From contig NZ_CP036292.1 of NCBI RefSeq assembly GCF_007751715.1, forward strand, positions 5,463,339-5,527,338: 64,000 bases of DNA, given 5' to 3'. Source of the stretch: Rosistilla oblonga (GTDB lineage: Bacteria > Planctomycetota > Planctomycetia > Pirellulales > Pirellulaceae). Below are positions 57,948-64,000 of this stretch, piece after piece. Below the pieces are notes generated by a model, which did no database searches, had not been told where the DNA came from, and was given only the letters and a program-made list of their open reading frames with translations. The translations under genes were made by a program, and so were the position numbers. Position 1 is the stretch's first letter; each line of letters starts with the position of its first letter.

Positions 57948-58110
57948 TCTAACATGACGCATCTCTCATCGCCATCGCTCTGCAGAATGGCTCTCGCCGC
58001 GTGTCGGTTATCCGATTCGCGGTTCCTCGTGATTCGTAAACGGGGGGGATGCGACCGACTTAAGCTTCCTAACCGCCACTCGGCAGCCCCCCATGTTGGG
58101 ACTTGACCGT

Positions 58111-58193
58111 TTTCTATACCCAGCAGTACCAAATGGTGGTGTATAAGTATAGAAACCGCATCGAGGTGGTAATCACCTCCATAGGTCGATGCG
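58111..58193 (+). ncRNA. Candidate structured 5' leader or small RNA
   Basis: Two adjacent inverted repeats. TTTCTATAC (58111-58119) pairs with GTATAGAAA (58147-58155) and encloses a small ACCA/TGGT pairing. CGCATCGA (58157-58164) pairs with TCGATGCG (58186-58193) and encloses a GAGGT/ACCTC hairpin. Together they would fold into two nested stem-loops, about 155 bp before the next start codon. No known RNA family was recognised; they could also be protein-binding sites. Confidence 0.4.
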
Positions 58194-58347
58194 TTCTACA
58201 GTCAGCCCGATGACGGTGAGCGGATCCTACGGAGAAGAAAGTGTTCTGTAGTGGATCTTTTATCACACCCCAGGCTTTCTGAATTACGTAAACTGACTAG
58301 AATGTGGCCGGGCATTACATTAAAAAAAACGAGAGAGGAAATTAGCC

Positions 58348-58701
58348 GTGGCAAAACGAGCGAACTCGATGGCAAGCACCATCACCGAATACCTGAAAGA
58401 AAATCCAGAGATCACTTGGAAGGCAGCAGCGGAGACGTTGGAACCTAAAGGGATCAGCGAGAGCTACTTCAGCAACCAAAAATCGAAGCTCCGCAAAGAA
58501 GGCATTCTGCCAAGCTCCGGTCGCAAGAAGGCTGGCCGCAAGCCAGCGGCTGCGAAGTCGGCGACCGCTAAGAAGCCCGTTGCGAAGAAGTCGGCAGTTG
58601 TCGGTGGCGAACTGGCATCGGCCGCTGAATTCGCCCGGACTGCGGGTGGACTGGACGAAGCACGACGCCTGTTGGACCAACTGAGCGAAGTCCAAATCTA
58701 G
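58348..58701 (+). CDS. Small basic DNA-binding-like protein (histone-like C-terminal tail)
   Basis: A 117-residue protein. The N-terminal part (about 5-55) is helical, with a helix-turn-helix look (TITEYLKENPEITWKAAAETLEPKGISESYFSNQKSKLRK). The middle is a Lys/Ala/Pro-rich stretch (KKAGRKPAAAKSATAKKPVAKK) like the tails of histone H1 or bacterial HC1-type nucleoid proteins, and the end is an acidic helix. Such proteins are found in planctomycetes and may bind DNA or RNA. A purine-rich AGAGAGGAA element 8-16 bp before the ATG is a good ribosome site. No exact family name can be given. Confidence 0.72.
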   Translation: MAKRANSMASTITEYLKENPEITWKAAAETLEPKGISESYFSNQKSKLRKEGILPSSGRKKAGRKPAAAKSATAKKPVAKKSAVVGGELASAAEFARTAGGLDEARRLLDQLSEVQI

Positions 58702-58717
58702 AGCTGTTCCATCAGCC

Positions 58718-58827
58718 ACAGCCCCGCCGAGGGCTGTCGATTGAAACGAAGCCCCCTGCTTCCTGCCGCGGGATCCCAGGGGCTTCGATCGATTATCACG
58801 CCCAACGATTCCTTAGAGATCGTTGGG
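58718..58827. repeat. Three consecutive hairpins downstream of the basic-protein gene
   Basis: ACAGCCC/GGGCTGT (58718-58737), CGAAGCCCC/GGGGCTTCG (58747-58787) and CCCAACGAT/ATCGTTGGG (58801-58827) are perfect inverted repeats in a row. The first starts 17 bp after the stop and may be a terminator, though T-runs are lacking. The rest of the gap to 58958 shows no gene. Confidence 0.6.
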
Positions 58828-58957
58828 TTGGGGGACGAAAAGGGGCTGTTTTCTGCGGCCCGTCGCCCAAATCGCTCTTCCCAATGCTCTGGGAACTTCG
58901 ATACGCTAGGGGAATCGATTTCTATAGTTCGATTCACGCCCCTGGGACTTCGTAACG

Positions 58958-60016
58958 ATGCACCGCCAGCTTCTGCTAATCGCGACCTGCATTTTGGGCT
59001 GGGCCGGAACCGCTGCGGCTCAGCAACCGACCACCGCTGCTTCGCTGAAGACAGCTTATTCGATCTCGAAGAACGCAACTTCCGAATCCGAATACACGCA
59101 GATCATCGACCAGATTCAACAGTCCGATCTGGCAGCTGCCGACGAAGAGGTTCGCAGTTATGGCAACCAGTTGCTCGCTTGGGCGCTTAATCGCCGCGGT
59201 GAACTTCGCTGGGATCAAATCCAAGCTCCCGACGATGAGTTTGCGACGGCGGCGATCGAAGACTTTCGCAACGCGCTGCGACTGGATCCCAATCGCTGGC
59301 GAGCGAAGCAGAACATGGCGTTTGTCTACGCCACGCGCGGTCAGATGAAAGAGGCCGAGGCGCTGTTCGACGATGTGATCCAAACCAAACCCGATCACGC
59401 CAACGCGTTTTTCAATCGCGGTGAGCTCCGCTACGAGATGGGAAAATTGCCGGCAGCGATCTCCGACTACGATCGCGCGATCGCGCTTCAGCCAGGCGAA
59501 GCCGACTTTTATACGGGCCGCGGCCATGCTCGGTTCCAACATGGCGATATCGGTCCCGCAATCGAAGACTATCGCCGCGCGTTCCAGCTAGATAAAGCAA
59601 ACGCAACCCGCGCGATCGATCTCGCCGATGCATTGCAGAACGCCGGGCAATGGCGATCGGCGGCGGAAAGCTACCGAAACGCATTGCGGTTGGACTCTCA
59701 AAATCTTCGCACGCTGTTGAACCTCGCTTGGTTGTTGGCTACCTGTCCCGATGGCAGCCTTCGCGACGGGCAACAGGCGCTCGAGATCACTCAGGAACTG
59801 CGCGATATTCCCGCCAACGAAGAGTTCCGTTATATCGATACCTACGCTGCGGCGTTGGCCGAAACGGGGCAGTTCGAAAAAGCGACCCGTGTTGCCCAGA
59901 CAGGGCTGAACTTGGTCCCCGCGTCGGAGCGGAGTGGATTCGAGGCGCGGGTGGCAAACTACAAATCGAATCAACGTTATCGCCAATCTCCGATCCGACA
60001 GGTCGGCGGGCAATAA
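58958..60016 (+). CDS. Secreted TPR-repeat protein
   Basis: A 352-residue protein with a signal peptide (LLLIATCILGWAGTAAA, cleavage near residue 21) and at least four tetratricopeptide repeats between about 85 and 265 (for example PDHANAFFNRGELRYEMGKLPAAISDYDRAIAL). TPR arrays mediate protein contacts. A C-terminal helical region follows. The next gene, a thioredoxin-fold lipoprotein, begins 64 bp later on the same strand, so a shared periplasmic role is possible. Confidence 0.83.
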   Translation: MHRQLLLIATCILGWAGTAAAQQPTTAASLKTAYSISKNATSESEYTQIIDQIQQSDLAAADEEVRSYGNQLLAWALNRRGELRWDQIQAPDDEFATAAIEDFRNALRLDPNRWRAKQNMAFVYATRGQMKEAEALFDDVIQTKPDHANAFFNRGELRYEMGKLPAAISDYDRAIALQPGEADFYTGRGHARFQHGDIGPAIEDYRRAFQLDKANATRAIDLADALQNAGQWRSAAESYRNALRLDSQNLRTLLNLAWLLATCPDGSLRDGQQALEITQELRDIPANEEFRYIDTYAAALAETGQFEKATRVAQTGLNLVPASERSGFEARVANYKSNQRYRQSPIRQVGGQ

Positions 60017-60080
60017 AGACAAGACTTGCAGTGCTGCCAGGAAGGGAGTGCCGCATTACCAACCGAGCAAGGAAGCTCTC

Positions 60081-60587
60081 ATGTCCGCCAATCGATCCCG
60101 CCCCACGCTGGCTCTCGCCGCAACCGCCGCATTGCTATTCTCGCTCAGCGGTTGCAATTCAAAGCCTCAGTTGTCGAATCTGATGGATTCGTTTGGCAAA
60201 GCCGAGGTGCAAGCCAGCCCTGAAGTCTGGGACGAACATACCGTTGGTCTGCCGTTCGTGTTCGGATACGACGAAGGCTTGGCAAAGGCCAAAGCGGAAG
60301 GGCGTCCGGCGATGGTTTTCTTGACGACGACATGGTGCAAATGGTGCAAGCGGATGTCGGCCACGTGCCTGCAAGATCCCGAGATCCGCACGCTTCTGGA
60401 ACAGAACTTTGTTTTGGTCCTTGTCGATGGCGATCAAGAATCGGCGGTCAAACGGAAGCTGAAGAACACTGGATATCCACACATCGTTTTCATCTCGCCC
60501 GACGAACAGATCCTTGCTTCGCAGAACGGCTTTGCCGAACCGGATGCCTTCAAGCAGGTGATCGTTCAGGCGCTTAGCACTTCATAA
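60081..60587 (+). CDS. Thioredoxin-fold lipoprotein
   Basis: A 168-residue protein starting at ATG 60081 with GGAAG just upstream; the frame is open further 5' but without a signal. The lipobox ends at Cys25 (ALLFSLSGC). A thioredoxin-like domain follows, with the redox motif WCKWC (Cys86, Cys89) after PAMVFLTTT, and later YPHIVFISPDEQ with the cis-Pro. It resembles thiol reductases of the DUF255/thioredoxin_7 type, so it is probably a membrane-tethered periplasmic disulfide enzyme. Confidence 0.83.
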   Translation: MSANRSRPTLALAATAALLFSLSGCNSKPQLSNLMDSFGKAEVQASPEVWDEHTVGLPFVFGYDEGLAKAKAEGRPAMVFLTTTWCKWCKRMSATCLQDPEIRTLLEQNFVLVLVDGDQESAVKRKLKNTGYPHIVFISPDEQILASQNGFAEPDAFKQVIVQALSTS

Positions 60588-60614
60588 TTTCAAGTCTTTT
60601 GAGAGCGAACGTCG

Positions 60615-61208
60615 ATGCGCAACTTCATTGCCAAATGGTTTCGAAAGCCCGATCAATCCGTTGCTCCGCAGCGAGCCGAGGCTGCACCGATCCAACGCTC
60701 CAAACCGCGGACCGCGCGGCAGCGCCGGATGGAGGCTTCGCTTGCGTCGCTCCGTTTGCTGCCGCCATCGCTGGTGCGGCAACTGGAATCCCAGGGCTTG
60801 GTCAGCGTCAAAGATCTACTGAACTTGAACCTGACTGAGTGGGCGTCGGAGCGAGGATTAAGCAAATCGCATCAGAGTCAATTACGGACCGTTCGGCGAG
60901 CAATTCGGATGGCGATGTCGCTGCGAGTGATGCATCCGCGCGACGCCTACCTGTTGATCGCGATCCATCGTCGCAGTCCCGAGGACGTTGCCTCCGATTC
61001 GCCCAGACACCTGTTTCGCGATCTCGAGCGGTTCGCATTGTCCAGTCGCGGCCGAGCGCTGATGCGACGGATCGAGTTCCCGTCGATCGATCGCGTGTCG
61101 ACTTGGATCGCAGCGGCTCAAGACCACCAGTTCTCGCACTTGGCGACGTCCCAACCCAGCGGCTCTTCGGATCTGCAAACGACATCGCATTCGCGGTCAG
61201 CTCGGTAA
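60615..61208 (+). CDS. DUF4332-like helix-hairpin-helix protein
   Basis: A 197-residue basic protein. The central part (LPPSLVRQLESQGLVSVKDLLNLN...RTVRRAIRMAMSLRVMHPRDAYLLIAIHRRSPEDVA) resembles the helix-hairpin-helix style DUF4332 domain also found at the C-terminus of the next gene product. DUF4332 is thought to bind nucleic acid or protein; nothing is proved. The C-terminus is Ser-rich. The start is ATG 60615, 27 bp after the lipoprotein gene. Homology is weak, so the family call is tentative. Confidence 0.6.
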   Translation: MRNFIAKWFRKPDQSVAPQRAEAAPIQRSKPRTARQRRMEASLASLRLLPPSLVRQLESQGLVSVKDLLNLNLTEWASERGLSKSHQSQLRTVRRAIRMAMSLRVMHPRDAYLLIAIHRRSPEDVASDSPRHLFRDLERFALSSRGRALMRRIEFPSIDRVSTWIAAAQDHQFSHLATSQPSGSSDLQTTSHSRSAR

Positions 61209-61298
61209 TCGCAAATTTGGCTCGCGCGGTGCGGCTGACGACGATCGTCGCCCAAGCACTTTGAGTGAGCACCAGACAACAAAACAACGGAGAGACGC

Positions 61299-62978
61299 AT
61301 GTCGCAGATTATGACGATCCTGCGAGCTGCACACTGTCGTAGCACGCATCACTATTTCGCACTCGATGCATTGCGGTGCATCAACACCGAACGTGGCGGC
61401 CGCTTGGCCGACCTGCTGTTGAAGCACTACGACCAATATCTCAAAGGGGCCAAAGATCCCGACAGCAAGTTCCGCGACTTTCAGAATCACGTGCTGCACG
61501 TCGGCGATGGCAACTGGGGCGGTGCGCCGCGAGCATGCGAAAAGTGGTTGAAGACCGCCATCAATCATCTCGATAGCGAGGAATGGGAATACGCCGCGTA
61601 CGACCTGGGCGTGCTGAGCCACTACTTCACCGATCCGATCATGCCGCTGCATACCGCGTCGAGCGATCCTGAAGGGATCGTGCACCGGCCGCTGGAATGG
61701 AGCGTCTGCCAGAGTTACGAAGAGATCTACGAACGCTGGGCCCGCGGCAAAGTGCGAGTCACGTTTCAGCTGCCCGATGGGAATAACTGGATCACGCAAG
61801 CGGTCACAGCCGGGGCCGAACGTTCCCACGCCTATTACCATCGGATCATCGAGATCTACGATCTGGAACGAGGTGTCAAGCGACCGCCCGAGGGACTCAA
61901 CGGAGAGTCGCGGGATATCCTGGCCGAAATGTTTGGGATCGCGATCACCGGCTGGGCGCGGATCTTGGAACGGGTCGCCGAACAATCGATCTGCAAAATG
62001 CCCAACGCCGGTCTGACAGCGGCAACTCTGGTCGCGGCGATCGACATGCCGGTCGCATGGATCTTGAAAAAGATCTCCTCGGCAAAAGAGAAGTCGGCGG
62101 TCGCGGCGATCTTCAATGAATACAAAACGACCGGCACCGTGCGAGTCAATTTGCCGCCGGAGGTGCGCAGCGTGCGAACCGAGATGGCGATGACCGTCAA
62201 TCGGAACACGCCGATCAATCCTCCCGTGTCGACCACGCCAGCACCGCGCCCGGTCACAAACACCACAACTGCGGCGCCGGCTTGGGCACCAACGTCAATT
62301 CAATCGCCGGCCCCCGCGTCGATCGCGACACCACAAGAAACGCAATCACAGCCCGACACACCAACACCGGCAAACGAACCGGCAACGCCATCTTGGTTGC
62401 CAGCGGCGGCGAGTGTCAGCGAACCGGTCGCACTAGAGCCTGTCGATTCATTTGAGCCAGCTGCAACGGCAGACCAGCAACCGGCGGTCGAATCGGTTCC
62501 GTTTACGAGCAACCGTGTCGCCGATTCGCGATATACAGAAAGGGAGCCAAGCGTTTCTGAGCAGAGCGATTTGGTCGACGCTCCATCGATCGGCCCCAAG
62601 ACGGCTCAGCGATTTACCAAGATCGGGATCGATACGATCGGTCAATTCCTCGCGGCGCAGCCCGAAGTGCTGGCGGTCAAGCTGGAGACGCGTTGGATCA
62701 ACGCCGATCTGCTGTCCGACTGGCAGGCACAGGCCCGACTGGTCTGCGGCGTCGCGTCGCTGTGCGGATACAAATCGCAATTGCTGGTCGCCGTCGATTG
62801 CCGATCGGTCGAACAACTGGCAGCTCAAGACGCAACGGCACTAACGAGCCGAATCGCCGACTACTGCGACACCAAAGCGGGAGAGCGGATTTTGCGAAGC
62901 AGCTCGCGTCCCGATGCCGAAGACGTCGCCCAGTGGATCGCCGACGCACAGCGCGGCGCAGCGAGTCGGGCAGCGTAA
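61299..62978 (+). CDS. Zinc-dependent phospholipase C-like domain fused to DUF4332
   Basis: A 559-residue protein. Residues about 10-250 resemble the zinc phospholipase C/S1-P1 nuclease fold, with metal-binding His and Asp in HHYFALDAL, FRDFQNHVLHVGDGNW and YDLGVLSHYFTDPIMPLHT. A Pro/Thr/Ala-rich linker follows (about 300-420). The C-terminal DUF4332 domain (DAPSIGPKTAQRFTKIGIDTIGQFL...) has helix-hairpin-helix repeats. No signal peptide is seen, so an intracellular role is likely. It may cleave phosphodiesters. It is the third gene of an apparent series with the lipoprotein and DUF4332 genes. Confidence 0.75.
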   Translation: MSQIMTILRAAHCRSTHHYFALDALRCINTERGGRLADLLLKHYDQYLKGAKDPDSKFRDFQNHVLHVGDGNWGGAPRACEKWLKTAINHLDSEEWEYAAYDLGVLSHYFTDPIMPLHTASSDPEGIVHRPLEWSVCQSYEEIYERWARGKVRVTFQLPDGNNWITQAVTAGAERSHAYYHRIIEIYDLERGVKRPPEGLNGESRDILAEMFGIAITGWARILERVAEQSICKMPNAGLTAATLVAAIDMPVAWILKKISSAKEKSAVAAIFNEYKTTGTVRVNLPPEVRSVRTEMAMTVNRNTPINPPVSTTPAPRPVTNTTTAAPAWAPTSIQSPAPASIATPQETQSQPDTPTPANEPATPSWLPAAASVSEPVALEPVDSFEPAATADQQPAVESVPFTSNRVADSRYTEREPSVSEQSDLVDAPSIGPKTAQRFTKIGIDTIGQFLAAQPEVLAVKLETRWINADLLSDWQAQARLVCGVASLCGYKSQLLVAVDCRSVEQLAAQDATALTSRIADYCDTKAGERILRSSSRPDAEDVAQWIADAQRGAASRAA

Positions 62979-63015
62979 ACGAAACCGATCAGATCGATCC
63001 GGCGTTTGCCGAGTG

Positions 63016-64000
63016 TTACTTTTCGATATCGAAGTCGGCGATCTTGCGATAGGCTGTCGCGCGGCTGATCCCCAACCGCTTCGCCGCTTCGGGAATGTTG
63101 CCGCCGCAGCGGTCCAACGCTTCACGGATCAGCTTCTCTTCCCAGACATCCAACCGCAGCGTATCGGTCACCTCGACACCGGCGTCGCGCAAACCGAGGT
63201 CATCCGCTTCGATCGTGTTGCCATCGAACATCACGATCGCGCTGTCGATCACGTTTCTCAGCTGCCGCACATTGCCCGGCCAAGCATACGAAAGCATCCG
63301 CTTCCTGGCCGCTTCGGAGAACTGGATGGATGGACGAGCATGCTGCCGGGAAAAGTGTTCCAGGAAGTGATCCATCAACAGTTCGATATCTTTGCCACGA
63401 TCTCGCAGTGGCGGAACGTGCAATTCGAATACGCTCAGGCGGTAATAAAGATCTTCGCGGAAGCGTTTCTCGCGGACAAATTCGGCGAGATCGCGATTGG
63501 TCGCGGCGATGATCCGCACATCGACGCGGATTTCATCGACACCGCCGACCGGTAGGAAGGGATGTCCTTCCATGATCCGCAACAGCTTGGCTTGGCCTTC
63601 GAGTGTCAGTTCGCCGATCTCGTCTAGGAACAGCGTTCCGGTGTGGGCCTGTTGAAACCAACCGATGTGATCGCGATCGGCTCCGGTGAACGAGCCCTTC
63701 TTGTGACCAAACAACTGACTCTCGATCAGATCGCGGGGGATCGCCGCGCAGTTGACACTCAACAGCGGTCGTTCCCGCCGCCCGCTGTGGAAGTGGACAT
63801 CGCGAGCGACCAGCTCTTTTCCGGCACCGCTCTCGCCACGGATCAGCACGCAACCATTTGCTCTGCCGACACGTTCGATCTTCGATTTCAAACGCATCAT
63901 CGGTGGACTCTCACCGATCAGGTCGTTTGTCTCCGCATTCCTCGAGAACAATCGGTCGCGTTCGACTTGCAACGCCGCCGTTCGTCGGGCGCTCGCCAAC
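63016..64000 (-). CDS. Sigma-54-dependent transcriptional activator (N-terminus outside window)
   Basis: The C-terminal 328 codons of an enhancer-binding AAA+ activator. Walker A is GESGAGKE, the sigma-54 contact loop reads GSFTGA (standard GAFTGA with one change), Walker B is GTLFLDEIGEL, and the arginine-finger region FREDLYYRL and YAWPGNVRQL are typical. A Fis-type HTH closes the protein (GGNIPEAAKRLGISRATAYRKI). The sensor domain lies beyond the right edge. The frame stays open to the last base, so the internal TTG at 63999 is not a true start. Confidence 0.94.
   Translation of the reverse strand, partial: LASARRTAALQVERDRLFSRNAETNDLIGESPPMMRLKSKIERVGRANGCVLIRGESGAGKELVARDVHFHSGRRERPLLSVNCAAIPRDLIESQLFGHKKGSFTGADRDHIGWFQQAHTGTLFLDEIGELTLEGQAKLLRIMEGHPFLPVGGVDEIRVDVRIIAATNRDLAEFVREKRFREDLYYRLSVFELHVPPLRDRGKDIELLMDHFLEHFSRQHARPSIQFSEAARKRMLSYAWPGNVRQLRNVIDSAIVMFDGNTIEADDLGLRDAGVEVTDTLRLDVWEEKLIREALDRCGGNIPEAAKRLGISRATAYRKIADFDIEK

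Larger units (their letters stand above)
57840..58347. other. Non-coding region with terminator and structured leader
   Basis: About 500 bp without a supportable gene. It holds the dipeptidase terminator (57909-57947) and, further right, two consecutive inverted repeats at 58111-58193 upstream of the basic DNA-binding-like gene. A GAGAGAGGAA purine tract at about 58331-58340 is its probable ribosome site. Confidence 0.5.

Overview
The window looks like chromosome of a planctomycete, most likely the Pirellulaceae (Rhodopirellula, Roseimaritima and relatives). The evidence is four large secreted proteins whose N-termini carry the planctomycete LEPR-XLL-type signature (basic stretch, then LE-x-R-x-LLA), a DUF1549/DUF1553 protein, loosely packed genes with few strong promoters, and frequent GTG or TTG starts. 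No rRNA, tRNA or CRISPR array was recognised.

Layout. 1-9.3 kb: the 5' part of ubiE/menG (minus strand), a DCC-family thiol oxidoreductase, topA, then a translationally coupled run of a DUF255 thioredoxin-domain protein, glpD and glpK (glycerol use). 9.3-12.8 kb: a Tat-exported sugar isomerase/epimerase-like protein, and a GntR/FCD regulator with a sodium:solute symporter. 12.8-23.8 kb: two tandem metallophosphoesterases, tsaB, a NagB-like/PIG-L fusion, an RND/MMPL exporter, a small lipoprotein, a large secreted protein, a BON-domain protein and mtfA.

23.6-30.8 kb is the accessory region. A 322-bp direct repeat, consisting of the 3' end of mtfA plus downstream DNA, brackets about 6.6 kb holding a complete-looking CBASS antiphage operon of the E2-only (short type II) kind. 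In transcription order (minus strand) it reads: Cap5-like HNH-SAVED nuclease, CD-NTase, stand-alone E2, and an unexpected membrane-anchored class-3 lipase. A broken PD-(D/E)XK nuclease-like gene follows. A divergent HTH regulator plus ImmA/IrrE metallopeptidase pair, resembling CapH/CapP, sits at the head of the operon with a 15-bp palindrome between the two units. The likely logic is: phage or DNA-damage signal, relief of repression, cyclic nucleotide synthesis, Cap5 DNA cleavage, and possibly lipase attack on the membrane.

30.8-37.8 kb: a SWIM zinc-finger protein, a nested palindrome, a DUF1549/1553 protein, bcp, a tetraheme cytochrome and a VapBC-type toxin-antitoxin pair. 37.8-56.5 kb: a cell-surface gene cluster of four giant or large LEPR-XLL-type proteins. 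One is about 3010 residues, with 15 tandem ~113-residue repeats followed by seven Calx-beta-like modules; the others carry SdrD-B-like, DUF11-like or dockerin-like modules. 56.7-64 kb: a membrane dipeptidase, a basic DNA-binding-like protein with structured flanking RNA or DNA, a TPR protein, a thioredoxin-fold lipoprotein, a DUF4332-like protein, a zinc phospholipase C-like/DUF4332 fusion, and the C-terminal part of a sigma-54 activator that runs off the right end.
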